Below, in pieces: positions 37,075 through 46,868 of a stretch of DNA of 64,000 nt (positions within the stretch are counted from its first letter, which is position 1; every line of letters begins with the position of its first letter). This stretch comes from Glycomyces dulcitolivorans (GTDB lineage Bacteria; Actinomycetota; Actinomycetes; Mycobacteriales; Micromonosporaceae), in NCBI RefSeq assembly GCF_003265355.1, contig NZ_QFRW01000095.1, positions 32,843-96,842 on the forward strand. The letters are read 5' to 3'. The notes under the pieces are model-generated. The model saw only the letters and a program-made list of their open reading frames with translations. It had not been told where the DNA came from and ran no database searches. Made by a program: the position numbers and the translations under genes.

Positions 37075-37875
37075 CTAGTGGTCGTAGGTGACCAGTACCG
37101 GAGCGTGGTCGGACCACCGCTGGTCGTGCGCCGCGGCCCGGTCCACCCACGCCTTGGTCGCCTTCGCCGCGAGCCCGGCGGTGGCGACGTGCAGGTCGAT
37201 GCGCCAGCCCGCGTCGTTGTCGAACGCCCGCCCCCGGTACGACCACCACGAGTACGGCCCCTCCACCCCCGGGTGCAGGGCGCGGACGACGTCGACGAAC
37301 CCGCGGGTGCCGTACACGTCGGTCAGCCACGCCCGCTCCTCGGGCAGGAACCCGGCGGTCTTCTTGTTCGACTTCCAATTCTTCAGGTCCGCTTCGGCGT
37401 GGGCGATGTTCCAGTCCCCGCACACCAGGTACTCCCGCCCCAGGCCCGCCGCTTTCGCCGCGGCGGTGACGAGGTAGTCGGCGAAGGCGCCCATGAACCG
37501 CTCCTTCTCCTCCTGCCTGGGCGTGTCCGTCTCACCCGAGGGCAGATACAGCGACGCCACCGTCAACCCCGGCAGGTCGACCTCCGCGTACCGCCCGGAC
37601 CCGTCGAACTCGGTCGACCCGAACCCGATCCGCGACGCCTCCGGCGCCTGGCGGGTGAGGACCGCCACGCCCGCGCGGCCCTTCGCCGTCAACGACGGCG
37701 CCAGCACCCAGTGCCAGCCCCCGGCCTCCGCGGCCTCGGCGGGAATCTGCGCCTCGTCGGCGCGGACCTCCTGAAGCAGCACCACGTCCGCTTCGACATT
37801 CGTGAGCCATTCGACCAGGCCCTTCTTGGCGGCGGCCCGGACTCCGTTGACGTTGGCGGTGGCGATGGTGCGCAT
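37075..37875 (-). CDS. Exonuclease III (first paralogue)
   Basis: A 266-aa EEP-fold endo/exonuclease of the Xth family. It repairs abasic sites and trims 3' blocked ends. Motifs: TANVNGVRAA, the catalytic Glu in LLQEVRAD, GDWNIAH, and the C-terminal WSDHAPV histidine. ATG 37875 has TAGGGT (minus strand 37887-37882) 6 nt upstream, so it is probably leaderless. A second Xth paralogue lies at 40328-41107. This copy resembles the Streptomyces-type ExoA lineage more than E. coli Xth (impression only). Confidence 0.93.
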   Translation of the reverse strand: MRTIATANVNGVRAAAKKGLVEWLTNVEADVVLLQEVRADEAQIPAEAAEAGGWHWVLAPSLTAKGRAGVAVLTRQAPEASRIGFGSTEFDGSGRYAEVDLPGLTVASLYLPSGETDTPRQEEKERFMGAFADYLVTAAAKAAGLGREYLVCGDWNIAHAEADLKNWKSNKKTAGFLPEERAWLTDVYGTRGFVDVVRALHPGVEGPYSWWSYRGRAFDNDAGWRIDLHVATAGLAAKATKAWVDRAAAHDQRWSDHAPVLVTYDH

Positions 37876-37987
37876 GCGCCCACCCTAACGCGCCCCACCG
37901 ACCCTCCCCGGCATCGCCGCGAGACCCACGCCTGGCGCGGCCGGGACGGACCCGGACCGGACGCGAGGACCCCATAGACTACGGGGC

Positions 37988-40267
37988 ATGACACAGGTGG
38001 CGGGCCGCGAGCGAGCGCCCTGGGGCGGACGTACATGGGCGCGCTGGGCCGTGGCCGGCCTCGCCGCGGCGGCCGCCGCACTGGCCCTGCCCCAACCCGC
38101 CCAAGCGTTTGAGGAACCGGAGGCCGCCGGGATCGTCATCGTCGGCGTCCCCGGCCTCACCTGGTCCGACATCGACGAGAGCGTCACCCCGAACCTGTGG
38201 GACCTGGCCGACCAGGGCGCCTCGGCGGCGATGAGCGTGCGCACCCTCGGCTCGTGGACGTGCCCCGAAGCCGGATGGATCTCCCTGGGCGCCGGCGAGC
38301 GGGCCGGCGGGGTCGCCCCCCGCGACGCCCAGTGCTCGGCCCAGTCCAGCCTCCAGCCGCCCGCCGACACCGGCGAGGGGTGGACCGTCGAAGGCTGGGA
38401 CGCCTTCATCGAAGCCAACAGCGCCTTCAACTACGGCGCGCGCCTGGGCTCCCTGGCCGACGCGCTCGCCGAAGCCGCCCTCCAGCAGGAGGCCGCCGCG
38501 GCCGAAGCCGAGGCCGAAGGCGAAAGCGCCCCTGAAATGAACCCGGGGTCGTGCGTGGCCGGGATCGGGAACGGCGCCGCCCTCGCCGCCGCCGACACCG
38601 AAGGCCGCATCGCCTACTGGGCGCCGGGCCTGGAATCCCTCCCCGAAGCCATGGCCGCGTGCGACGTCGTGATCGTCGACCCCGGCGTCGTCGTCGGCGA
38701 CACCGCCGACCACGCCCCCGACACCACCACCGACTACGACCAGCTCGGCGAGGACGACACCGAAGTCGGCACCGAAGAAACGAGCCCGGTCGAGGACGCC
38801 GGGGAGATCGAACCCGAGGCCGACCCCGTCCGCGCCGCCGCCGCCCAGCAGGCCGACACCGCCGTCGCCGAGGTCCGCGACGCCCTCCCCGAGGACTGGC
38901 GGCTCATCGTCGCCGGCATCTCCGACGCCTCGGCGCCCTCCTCGCTCCACCCGGTCCTCTACACCGGGCCCGGCGTCGAACGGGGCGAACTCACCTCCTC
39001 CACGACCGGCCGCGACGGCTACATCCAGCTCACCGACCTGACCGCGACCGCCCTCGCCGTCGTCGGCGCCGACATCCCCGCCACCGTCGCCGGCGCCCCC
39101 GTCGCCGTCCGCCCCGACGAGGGCCACACCGCCGCCGGCGCGGTCGCCAAAGGCACCGACGAGACCGCCGCGTCCGCGGCGAACGCCGACGTGTCCCCGA
39201 ACTTCTACTGGAGCCTGTCCTTCACCGGCGTGCTCGTCATGTTCCTCGCCGCGCACTACACCGCCGGGAAAGACCGGTTCCGGCGCACCGCCCGCACGGT
39301 CCTGATCGCGTTCTCCACCGTCCCGGTCGCCGCGCTCATCGCCGGCATCCCCCCGTGGTGGCGCGCCGACCACCCCAAGCTCGCGTTCTGGGGCCTCATC
39401 GCCGCCGGCGTCATCATCCTCACCACCGCCGTGTCGCTGCCGTGGACGCGCCAGGGCGTGCGCCCGGTGCTCATCATCGCCGGCGTCTGCGCCGGACTGA
39501 TCGCCGTCGACCAGATCTCCGGCGCCACCTGGCCCCTGCACACCCCCATGGGCTACACCGCCCAAGCCGGCGCCCGCTTCACCGGGCTCGGGAACTACGC
39601 GTTCAGCGTCTTCGCCGCCGCGATCCTCCTCCTCGTCTGCTTCATCCCCTGGAGAGGCCGCACCCGCGTCTGGGGACCCCTCGCCATCGGCGTCTGCTCG
39701 GTGATCATCGTCGGCGCCCCGATGCTGGGCCGCGACATGGGCGGCACCCTCACCCTCGTCGCCGCCGGCATCCTGTGCTGCCTGAAACTGTGGGGCCGGC
39801 GCCTGTCCCTGGGGTCGCTGGCGCTCGCCGGCGGCATCGCGTTCGCCGTGTTCGCCGTCGGCGGCATCCTCGACTACCTGCGGCCCGAAGAGGACCAGAC
39901 CCACCTGGGCCGGTTCGTCGGCTCCGTCCTCGACGGCTCCGCCCAGCTCATCCTCATCCGCAAGGCCCGCGCCGCCCTGGGCACCATCGACGAGTCCATG
40001 GCGTTCATCTCCTTCGCCGCGCTCATCGCCGCCGTCCTCATCTGGCGCGTCCGCGCCCCCATCCGCACGAGTCCCGTCGCCGCCGCCGTCGTCGGCCTGA
40101 CCACCGTCGCCGTCATCGGCGGCCTGGTCAACGACTCCGGCATGGCCATCCCCGGGTTCACCGCCGCCCTCGGCTTCGGCCTCCTCGCCGTCGCCGTCGG
40201 CCCCCGCCCCGACACCCCCGCCCCGATCGAAGCCGAGGAAGCGACAAAAGCCCCGGCAGCGACCTAA
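37988..40267 (+). CDS. Large membrane protein with alkaline-phosphatase-like extracellular N-terminus
   Basis: A 759-aa protein. After a basic start and a signal-like helix (about residues 20-40) comes an external domain of about 360 residues. It begins IVIVGVPGLTWSDIDESVTPNLWDLADQGA in style, the opening of alkaline-phosphatase-superfamily proteins, although the metal ligands are not complete by eye. The second half has about ten membrane helices. TAGACT (37975-37980) stands 7 nt before ATG 37988, a leaderless layout, divergent from the exonuclease gene. Function unknown; a cell-envelope role is likely. In no place do I see a transporter signature. Confidence 0.85.
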   Translation: MTQVAGRERAPWGGRTWARWAVAGLAAAAAALALPQPAQAFEEPEAAGIVIVGVPGLTWSDIDESVTPNLWDLADQGASAAMSVRTLGSWTCPEAGWISLGAGERAGGVAPRDAQCSAQSSLQPPADTGEGWTVEGWDAFIEANSAFNYGARLGSLADALAEAALQQEAAAAEAEAEGESAPEMNPGSCVAGIGNGAALAAADTEGRIAYWAPGLESLPEAMAACDVVIVDPGVVVGDTADHAPDTTTDYDQLGEDDTEVGTEETSPVEDAGEIEPEADPVRAAAAQQADTAVAEVRDALPEDWRLIVAGISDASAPSSLHPVLYTGPGVERGELTSSTTGRDGYIQLTDLTATALAVVGADIPATVAGAPVAVRPDEGHTAAGAVAKGTDETAASAANADVSPNFYWSLSFTGVLVMFLAAHYTAGKDRFRRTARTVLIAFSTVPVAALIAGIPPWWRADHPKLAFWGLIAAGVIILTTAVSLPWTRQGVRPVLIIAGVCAGLIAVDQISGATWPLHTPMGYTAQAGARFTGLGNYAFSVFAAAILLLVCFIPWRGRTRVWGPLAIGVCSVIIVGAPMLGRDMGGTLTLVAAGILCCLKLWGRRLSLGSLALAGGIAFAVFAVGGILDYLRPEEDQTHLGRFVGSVLDGSAQLILIRKARAALGTIDESMAFISFAALIAAVLIWRVRAPIRTSPVAAAVVGLTTVAVIGGLVNDSGMAIPGFTAALGFGLLAVAVGPRPDTPAPIEAEEATKAPAAT

Positions 40268-40327
40268 GTCGCGCCCCGCACCCCCGGTCCGCCCGGTCAC
40301 TGACCGCAGCGGGGTAGGGTGTGGCGC

Positions 40328-41107
40328 ATGCGCGTGGCCACCTGGAACATCAACTCGCTCAAAGCACGACTGGAGCGGGTCCTGGCCTGGCTCGCCAGCG
40401 CCGACGCCGACGTGGTGTGCCTCCAGGAACTCAAGTGCGCCACCGCCGACGTCCCCGTCGAGGCGTTCAAGACCGCCGGGTACGACGTCGCCGCCTGGGG
40501 GACCGGGCGCTGGAACGGCGTCGCCATCCTCTCCCGCGTCGGCCTGGCCGACGTCCGCGAAGGCATCGCCGGGCAGCCGGACTTCGACGGCCAGGCCGAA
40601 CCCCGCGCCCTGACCGCCACCTGCGGGGGCGTGCGGGTCCAGACGCTGTACATCCCCAACGGCCGCGACACCGCCGACGCGCACTTCCCCTACAAGCTCG
40701 CGTTCCTCCAGGCCCTCGCCGCCGACGCCGCATCAGACGCCGCCGCCGACCTGCCGTTCGCGGCCATGGGCGACTACAACATCTGCCCCACCGACGACGA
40801 CATCTGGGACGTCGACGAATGGACCGGCACCACCCACATCACCCCCGCCGAACGCGAAGCGCTCGACGCGGTCAAGGCCGCCGGGCTCGCCGACGTCTTC
40901 CCCCGCGCCCTCAAATACGATCGCCCGTTCACGTTCTGGGACTACCGCAACCTCGACTTCCCCAAGAACCGCGGCATGCGCATCGACCTCGCGCTCGCCA
41001 ACCCCGCGTTCACCGCGGCCGTCACCGACGCGTTCGTCGACCGCAACGAACGCAAAGGCAAAGGCGCCTCCGACCACGCACCCCTGGTGATCGACCTCGA
41101 CCTGTAA
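40328..41107 (+). CDS. xth: Exonuclease III (second paralogue)
   Basis: A 259-aa EEP-fold AP endonuclease/exonuclease III. It has TWNINSLKAR at the start (closer to the classic Xth opening TWNINGLRAR), catalytic Glu in CLQELKC, GDYNICPTD, and terminal SDHAPLVID. ATG 40328 follows TAGGGT (40315-40320) by 7 nt, indicating a leaderless transcript. The long insert DDDIWDVDEWTGTTHITPAER is usual in this branch. Together with the other copy it flanks the large membrane protein. Confidence 0.95.
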   Translation: MRVATWNINSLKARLERVLAWLASADADVVCLQELKCATADVPVEAFKTAGYDVAAWGTGRWNGVAILSRVGLADVREGIAGQPDFDGQAEPRALTATCGGVRVQTLYIPNGRDTADAHFPYKLAFLQALAADAASDAAADLPFAAMGDYNICPTDDDIWDVDEWTGTTHITPAEREALDAVKAAGLADVFPRALKYDRPFTFWDYRNLDFPKNRGMRIDLALANPAFTAAVTDAFVDRNERKGKGASDHAPLVIDLDL

Positions 41108-41178
41108 CACCCGACCGCGCGGCCACCCCACCAGACCACGAGCCGCGCCCGAACCGCCGGAAGGGCTGACCTCCACCC

Positions 41179-42141
41179 GTGCGCCACAAGATCCTCTCCG
41201 CGCTGCTGCTCGTCGCGCTCCTCGCGCTGATCCCCGCACCCGCCGCGGCCGAACCCGACGAGGAGACCCTCGAAGCCGACCTCGCCGAGGCCATCGCCGC
41301 CGTCAACGACGCCCAAGGGGCCGTCGACGAGGCCAACGCCCGCGCCGCCGACCTCGCCACCCAGATCGCCGACACCCAGGCGCGCTTCGACGAGCTCCAG
41401 ACCGCGCTCAACGACTACGCGCTCTACCTCCACACCGAAGGCGACCTCCAGCAGACCAACGCGATCCTCTCCTCCACCGACACCCAGGACCTCATCGACG
41501 CCATGACGTTCACCGGGTTCCTCGGCGACGAACGCGCCGCACTGCTCAACGACGCCGGGGACCTCCTCACCCAGCTCGAAGCCGAGCAGGCCGCCCACGC
41601 CGACACCGTCGAAGAGGCCGCGCAGGCCCTCGACGACGCCGAGAAAGCCCAGGAAGACCTCGAAGAGCAGCTCGACGAGCTCCGCGCCGAAGAAGCGTCG
41701 GGCCCCGGCTCGGACGGCGGCGCCCCCGCCGCGGAGTCCTACGACGGCGGCGACGGCGGCTGCACCGAGGACGACCCCACCACCTCCGGGTGCCTGACCC
41801 CCCGCACCCTCCACATGTACAACGAGACCAAAGAGGCCGGCTTCGACCACTACGTCTCCTGCTACCGCTCCGGGGGCTCGGGCGAGCACCCGCTGGGGCG
41901 CGCCTGCGACTGGGCCGCCGACGCCTCCGGGTTCCAGAACTCCGACGCCTCGGGCGACGACAAGGCCTACGGCGACCAGCTCGCGTCCTGGTACGTCAAC
42001 AACGCCGACGCCCTCGGCGTCGAATACGTCATCTGGTACCGCCAGTTCTGGTCCCCGGGCTCGGGTTGGCGCTCCTACTCCGGGCAGGACGGCACCCCCG
42101 CCGGCGACCACACCAACCACGTCCACGTGTCCATGCAATAA
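41179..42141 (+). CDS. Secreted coiled-coil protein with ARB_07466/VanY-like C-terminal domain
   Basis: A 320-aa exported protein. Signal peptide of about 24 residues (LLLVALLALIPAPAAA), then a long Ala/Glu/Asp-rich coiled coil (about 30-175), a Gly/Ser linker, and a C-terminal domain with HPLGRACDW and HTNHVHVS. Those His/Asp residues resemble the zinc site of LAS/VanY-type D,D-peptidases as found in ARB_07466-like proteins. The layout resembles RipA/NlpC-type wall enzymes with a regulatory coiled coil. Peptidoglycan cleavage is plausible but not proven. GTG 41179 has a weak GAAGGG site. Confidence 0.83.
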   Translation: MRHKILSALLLVALLALIPAPAAAEPDEETLEADLAEAIAAVNDAQGAVDEANARAADLATQIADTQARFDELQTALNDYALYLHTEGDLQQTNAILSSTDTQDLIDAMTFTGFLGDERAALLNDAGDLLTQLEAEQAAHADTVEEAAQALDDAEKAQEDLEEQLDELRAEEASGPGSDGGAPAAESYDGGDGGCTEDDPTTSGCLTPRTLHMYNETKEAGFDHYVSCYRSGGSGEHPLGRACDWAADASGFQNSDASGDDKAYGDQLASWYVNNADALGVEYVIWYRQFWSPGSGWRSYSGQDGTPAGDHTNHVHVSMQ

Positions 42142-42153
42142 GAGGGAGCCGTC

Positions 42154-42792
42154 ATGACCGACCTCAGGCACCAGTACCTCGCCGCGGCCGCCACCGCGCT
42201 CGCCCTCCTGGACACCGACGCCGTCGCCGACCACTGGAGCGAGCCCTCGGCGCTCGAAGGGTTCACCGTCGGCGGCCTCGCCGCGCACCTGGCCGCCCAG
42301 ATCACCGGCGTCCCCCACGCCCTCGACGCCGACCACGCCGGCAAGGAGGTCATCGGCCTCCACGACCACTACGCGCGCGCCGCCTGGCTGGCCGCCGACA
42401 TCGACAACGACTACAACACCGCCATCCGCGACGGCGGCGAGAAAGCCGCCATCGGCGGCCACGGCGCAGTCCTGGCCGACACCACCGCCGCCCTGGAGCG
42501 CCTGACCGGGACCCTCCCGGGCCTCAAAGGCACCCTCACCACCGGCAATCCGCGCTGGCCCTACGCCACGACCCTCGACGACTTCCTGACCACGCGGATC
42601 CTCGAACTCGTCGTCCACGCCGACGACCTCGCCTACTCCACCGGCCTGGACACCCCCGCCTTCGACACCGAGGCGTTCGCGACCGCGACCGGGCTGCTCG
42701 CCCACCTGGCCGCGGCCCGCCACGGCCAGGCCGCGCTCGTGCGCGCCCTCGCCCGGACCGAGCGCGCCCCGGGGACCATCAGCGGCCTGTGA
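42154..42792 (+). CDS. Maleylpyruvate isomerase N-terminal (MDMPI/DinB-like) family protein
   Basis: A 212-aa four-helix-bundle protein of the mycothiol-dependent isomerase superfamily: TVGGLAAHLAAQI near the N-terminus and RILELVVHADDLA with the metal-binding His. These proteins bind metal and often use mycothiol as cofactor, fitting an actinomycete. Substrate unknown. GAGGGAG precedes ATG 42154, 12 nt after the coiled-coil gene, so an operon is likely. A related protein is encoded at 49635. Confidence 0.87.
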   Translation: MTDLRHQYLAAAATALALLDTDAVADHWSEPSALEGFTVGGLAAHLAAQITGVPHALDADHAGKEVIGLHDHYARAAWLAADIDNDYNTAIRDGGEKAAIGGHGAVLADTTAALERLTGTLPGLKGTLTTGNPRWPYATTLDDFLTTRILELVVHADDLAYSTGLDTPAFDTEAFATATGLLAHLAAARHGQAALVRALARTERAPGTISGL

Positions 42793-42848
42793 CACGGCGC
42801 GTGCGTATATGAGGCGGACACGCGCCGCGGCCGGGTAGGGTCGCGGCC

Positions 42849-43292
42849 ATGGTCTCCCCGCCGATCCCGACGGTCCGACGCGGCCTGTTCGCCGCCGCAT
42901 GGCTGCTGGTGGTCCTCGCCGGACTCATCGGCGCCGTCTGGGGCGTCGCGTGGGCCCTCGAAGGCGGCCCCCAGCCCTCCGCGAACGCCGTCGAGCAGGC
43001 CGTCCACATCGAGCTGCCCGAGGGCACGGAGGTCCTGGACGCCGACCTGACCCAGGCCCAGCCGCCCACCCCCGGCGACCGGGCCGAGGCCACCGTGTCG
43101 GTCCCGGCCGAGTCGTTCGGGGAGTTCATCGACGCCAACGGCATGGACGCCCCGCTCGTGGCGGGCGTGACGCCGGCCGGGACCGCCTCGGGCGTCATCC
43201 CGGCCGGGTGCACCGACGAGGTCTGCTACTCGGCGACCATCGTCGTCACCGACGAGGCCGTCGAAGTCAACCTCACCGTCACTCTGCTTTAG
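42849..43292 (+). CDS. Hypothetical single-span membrane protein
   Basis: A 147-aa protein: short basic N-terminus, one membrane helix ([20 protein letters not shown]), then an external beta-rich domain with two cysteines (GCTDEVCY) likely disulfide bonded. No recognised family. TAGGGT (42836-42841) lies 7 nt before ATG 42849, a leaderless start. The stop overlaps the stop of the convergent ogt gene. Confidence 0.78.
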   Translation: MVSPPIPTVRRGLFAAAWLLVVLAGLIGAVWGVAWALEGGPQPSANAVEQAVHIELPEGTEVLDADLTQAQPPTPGDRAEATVSVPAESFGEFIDANGMDAPLVAGVTPAGTASGVIPAGCTDEVCYSATIVVTDEAVEVNLTVTLL

Positions 43293-43783
43293 GCGAAGAG
43301 GGCGGGTTCGCCGCGCTCCAGGCCCAGCAGCCACTCCTTGCGCCACAGCCCGCCCGCATACCCCGTGAGCTTGCCGTTGGAGCCGATGACCCGGTGGCAG
43401 GGGACGACGATCGCGATCGGGTTGCGCCCGTTCGCCAGCCCCACCGCCCGCACCGCCTTCGGGTCCCCGAGCCGCTGCGCCACATCCAGGTACGACCAGG
43501 TCTCGCCGTAGGGGATCTGGACCAGTTCGGCCCACACCCGGTGCTGGAACCCCGTCCCCTCCGCGGCCAGCGGCAGGTCGAAGTCCTTCAGCTCGCCCGC
43601 GAAGTAGGCCAGGAGCTGCTCCTCGGCCGCGTCCAGGACGGGCGTGTGCTCCTCGGGGCCCCAGGCGTCCTTCATCTCCTCCACGCCCATGTGGACGTAG
43701 GTGAGTCCGTCTTCGACCGCCGAGACCGCCATCAGTCCCAGCGGGGACTCGAACTTCACATGCCTCGCATCGGTGCGCATCAT
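43289..43783 (-). CDS. ogt: Methylated-DNA--protein-cysteine methyltransferase
   Basis: A 164-aa O6-alkylguanine-DNA alkyltransferase that directly reverses alkylation. The acceptor-Cys motif is [20 protein letters not shown], and the helix-turn-helix Arg finger region ([26 protein letters not shown]) is conserved. The ATG overlaps the stop of the Ada/AlkA gene by 4 nt (ATGA), forming an alkylation-repair operon. Confidence 0.96.
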   Translation of the reverse strand: MMRTDARHVKFESPLGLMAVSAVEDGLTYVHMGVEEMKDAWGPEEHTPVLDAAEEQLLAYFAGELKDFDLPLAAEGTGFQHRVWAELVQIPYGETWSYLDVAQRLGDPKAVRAVGLANGRNPIAIVVPCHRVIGSNGKLTGYAGGLWRKEWLLGLERGEPALFA

Positions 43784-45288
43784 GCGCTCGCCTTCTCTCG
43801 TTCGTCACTGTCGTCGTCGGGTATGCGGTTCGTCGGGTGCTCGCTGCTGGCCCACAAATACTGGACCGCGTAGGCGCGCCAGGGCCGCCACGCCTGCGAG
43901 CGCGCTTCCAGGGCCTTGCCGGCGCCGAGGCCGAGCGCCTCGGCGCCTTTGATGACGCCGAGGTCTTTGACGGGGAACGCGTCGGGGTCGCCGAGGGCGC
44001 GCATGGCGACCATCTCGATCGTCCACGGCCCCACCCCCGGCACCGCCGCCAACTGCGCCCGAGCGGCCGCCCAGTCCGCACCCGGCCCCAGCTCCACGTC
44101 CCCGCCCGCCAACGCCCCCGCCAGAGCGAGCACCGTGCGCTTGCGGGTCCCGGGCATGGGCAGGTGCGCCGGGTCGGCCTCGGCCAACACGGCAGGCTCA
44201 GGGAACAACCTGGTGAGTCCGCCTTCGGGGTCGTCGACGTGTTCCCCGTACCGCTCGGCCAGTCGCGCGGCGACCGTCGCGGCCGAGGCGGTGGAGATCT
44301 GCTGGCCGATGACGGCCCGGATCGCGTACTCGGCCGCATCCGCCTTCCGCGGCACCCGCCGCCCCGGGGTCTTCGCGACCAGGGGCGCGAGCGCCTCATC
44401 CCCGCCGAGGGCCTCCATGGGGGCGTGCGGGTCGGCGTCGAGGTCGAGCATCCGCCGACACCTGGCCACCGCAGCGGTGACGTCCCGCAGGTCCGCTACC
44501 CGCAACCGGGCCTCGACGTACCCGGGCCCCGGTCTGAGGGCCGCGATCCCCGGCCCGCCGGGCAGGCGCAGGGTCCGCCGGTAGGCGCCGTCCCGCCACT
44601 CCTCGACCCCGGGGGCGCTGGCGGCGGCGAGGTGGCCGAACAGGTTCGAGGGTTCGAAGGGCTCGCGGTAGGCCAGGCGCAGCGAGATCGCCCCGCCCCC
44701 CGCGGGCCTGGTTTTCGTCTTGGCGCGCAGTTCGGTGGGGGAGCAGGCGAAGACCTCGGCGACGACGCGGTTGAACGCCCGGATGGAGGAGAACCCGGCG
44801 GCGAAGGCGACCTGCCCCATCGGCAGGTCGGTCGACTCGATCAGCGTCCTGGCCACCTGGGCCCTTTGGGCACGGGCCAGCGCGGCCGGCCCGGCCCCGA
44901 CCTCGGCGATCAACAGCCGCTCCAGTTGGCGGAGCGAGTAGCCGAGGCGCTGGGCGAGTCCGGCGGCGCCGTCGCGGTCGACGACGCCTTCGCCGATCAG
45001 CCGCATCGCCCGCGCGCACACGTCCGAGCGCCAGTCCCAGGCCGGTGACCCGGGGGAGGCGTCGGGCCGGCAGCGTTTGCACGCCCGGTACCCGGCCTCC
45101 TGGGCGGCCGCGGCCGAAGCGTAGAAGCGCTGGTGTTCGCGCTTGGGTTTGACCGCCGGGCACGAGGGTCGGCAGTAGATGCGGGTGGAGGTGACCGCCA
45201 GGAACACCCAGCCGTCGAAGCGGGCGTCGCGTCCGGCGACGGCGGCCTGCAGCTGCTCCTCGTTGCCAAGTATTTGAAGATCGGCCAT
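43780..45288 (-). CDS. Ada-type regulator fused to AlkA DNA-3-methyladenine glycosylase
   Basis: A 502-aa three-part protein. The Ada-type zinc/methyl-acceptor domain has C39, C43 and CKRC. An AraC-type helix-turn-helix follows (about residues 85-190, [21 protein letters not shown]). The C-terminal part is AlkA with N-terminal TBP-like lobe and the HhH-GPD repair core ([19 protein letters not shown] ending in catalytic Asp of DAFPVKDLG). Methylation of the Ada cysteine would switch on its own operon, which also holds ogt. Start ATG 45288 is a judgement; a TTG 30 nt upstream is possible. Confidence 0.93.
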   Translation of the reverse strand: MADLQILGNEEQLQAAVAGRDARFDGWVFLAVTSTRIYCRPSCPAVKPKREHQRFYASAAAAQEAGYRACKRCRPDASPGSPAWDWRSDVCARAMRLIGEGVVDRDGAAGLAQRLGYSLRQLERLLIAEVGAGPAALARAQRAQVARTLIESTDLPMGQVAFAAGFSSIRAFNRVVAEVFACSPTELRAKTKTRPAGGGAISLRLAYREPFEPSNLFGHLAAASAPGVEEWRDGAYRRTLRLPGGPGIAALRPGPGYVEARLRVADLRDVTAAVARCRRMLDLDADPHAPMEALGGDEALAPLVAKTPGRRVPRKADAAEYAIRAVIGQQISTASAATVAARLAERYGEHVDDPEGGLTRLFPEPAVLAEADPAHLPMPGTRKRTVLALAGALAGGDVELGPGADWAAARAQLAAVPGVGPWTIEMVAMRALGDPDAFPVKDLGVIKGAEALGLGAGKALEARSQAWRPWRAYAVQYLWASSEHPTNRIPDDDSDEREKASA

Positions 45289-45338
45289 AGGTACTAGCGT
45301 GCCTGCCGGGTACGACAACGGCTAGCCAGAAATCGACA

Positions 45339-46331
45339 TCACGATTCGGGCAGCTGGAGCCGGTCGACCGCCTCGCGGGACCTGCGCGCGGGGCGGCGGT
45401 CGTAGCGGGCGGTGGTCGCGGGGGAGGCGTGCCCGACCAGGGACTGGGTGATGGCGAGGTCGACGCCGGCGTCGAGGAGCTCGCCGATGAAGGTGCGGCG
45501 GAAGTCGTGGGGGGTGTGGCGGCGCTGCCCGGCCTCGACCAGGCGCTTCGTGAGCAGGTCGGCGATGGCCTGGCCGGTCATGCCCGAGAGCTGGTTCCCG
45601 TTGAGCTTCAACTTCCCGGCCTTGTTGATCGGGCAGAACAGGGCCCCGGGGGTGTTGCCGCGCACGGCCATCCACCGCTCGATCCGCGCCTGCGCGGCTT
45701 CGGTGACGTACACGGCGCGTTCCTTGTTGCCCTTGCCGACGATGCGGATGGCGCGCTCGGCCTTGTCGTAGTCGACCAGCCGCATCGAAGCGATCTCACT
45801 GCGGCGGCATCCGGTGGAGTACAACGTGGCGAGGACGGCGGCGTCGCGGGCGCCGGCGGGCCCGGGGTCGGCGTCGCACGCGTACAACGCGGCCCCGAGG
45901 GCTTCGCCGTCGACCTGCTGGCCGACCGGGAGCCTTTGGGCTTTGACCGGTTGCAGGTCGCAGGCTCTCTGGTAGTCATCGGCGGCCATCAGGTCGAGCC
46001 GCCACGCCTCCTTCAACACCCGCCTGAGCGCCGCGAGGTGCTTGTTCACATAGGCCCCCGACCAGCCGGCGTCGATCATGGCCGCCCGCAGCCGGGAGGT
46101 GTGCTCGTAGCGCAGCAGGTGCCACGGCTGGCCCTCACCGGTCGTGCTCGCGTCACCGGAGAGGAGCTGGGCGATGCGGTCGAGGCACCCGCGCATGGTC
46201 CGCCGCGACTCGGCCGACCCGAGCGAGTCCAGATAGGCCCGGTACGGGTCGGCGCCCGGGGAGACGACGACGGTGCGGTCGCTCCAGTCGATGCCCGTCA
46301 AAGAGTTCCCTGCCGCCCCGCTGCCTGCCAT
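45339..46331 (-). CDS. Stand-alone tyrosine recombinase / integrase
   Basis: A 330-aa XerC/D-like recombinase. An N-terminal SAM-like core-binding domain (about 25-125) is followed by the catalytic domain with Arg in CRRSEI, Lys in GKGNKE, H-x-x-R in HDFRR, His in GHASPATT and nucleophile Tyr in ARYDRR. ATG 46331 follows TAGGGT (46339-46344, minus strand) by 7 nt. No phage, excisionase, attachment repeats or tRNA are adjacent, so it does not mark an obvious mobile element. The role is unclear. Confidence 0.9.
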   Translation of the reverse strand: MAGSGAAGNSLTGIDWSDRTVVVSPGADPYRAYLDSLGSAESRRTMRGCLDRIAQLLSGDASTTGEGQPWHLLRYEHTSRLRAAMIDAGWSGAYVNKHLAALRRVLKEAWRLDLMAADDYQRACDLQPVKAQRLPVGQQVDGEALGAALYACDADPGPAGARDAAVLATLYSTGCRRSEIASMRLVDYDKAERAIRIVGKGNKERAVYVTEAAQARIERWMAVRGNTPGALFCPINKAGKLKLNGNQLSGMTGQAIADLLTKRLVEAGQRRHTPHDFRRTFIGELLDAGVDLAITQSLVGHASPATTARYDRRPARRSREAVDRLQLPES

Positions 46332-46448
46332 GGACCCCACCCTAAACGACCGGTCCGACACGCGGGCCGGGCCCGGCGGCAAGCGCTCTGCGCCCGGTAA
46401 GGCCCGGCTCACCAGAGTGGACCGGCTGCGGCATGGGAGGATCGGGCC

Positions 46449-46868
46449 ATGAGCTCGGGCTTCCACACCACGACCATCGAAGTCCACACCGGACGGCGCG
46501 AGTCGATCCGCAACCTCACGGGCGAATGCGAGGGCTTCCTGTCCTCCATCGGCGCCCGCGAGGGCCTGCTGAACGTGTTCGTCCCGCACGCGACGGCCGG
46601 GATCGCAGTGATCGAGACCGGCGCGGGCTCGGACGAGGACCTCCTGGACGCGCTCGGGGAGCTCCTGCCGCGCACCGACCGGTGGCGCCACCAGCACGGC
46701 TCGATCGGCCACGGCAGGGACCACGTCCTGCCGGGCCTGGTCGCCCCGCACGCGACGCTCCCGGTGGTGGCCGGACGGCTCGCCCTGGGCACGTGGCAGT
46801 CGGTGCTCCTGGTGGACACCAACCGCGACAACCCCGACCGGACCGTCCGGCTCTCCTTCCTCGGCTAA
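46449..46868 (+). CDS. YjbQ family protein (UPF0047)
   Basis: A 139-aa trimeric beta-sandwich protein of the YjbQ/UPF0047 family, with the motif VFVPHATAGIAVIE and the DRWRHQHGSIGHGRDH ligand cluster containing conserved histidines. Some members show low thiamine-phosphate synthase activity; the physiological role is unknown. GGGAGGA precedes ATG 46449. The stop overlaps the convergent aldo/keto reductase stop. Confidence 0.92.
   Translation: MSSGFHTTTIEVHTGRRESIRNLTGECEGFLSSIGAREGLLNVFVPHATAGIAVIETGAGSDEDLLDALGELLPRTDRWRHQHGSIGHGRDHVLPGLVAPHATLPVVAGRLALGTWQSVLLVDTNRDNPDRTVRLSFLG

Noticed and set aside
45339-46331. Prophage or integrative element
   Set aside because: No phage genes, tRNA or direct repeats flank the recombinase, and neighbouring genes are ordinary.
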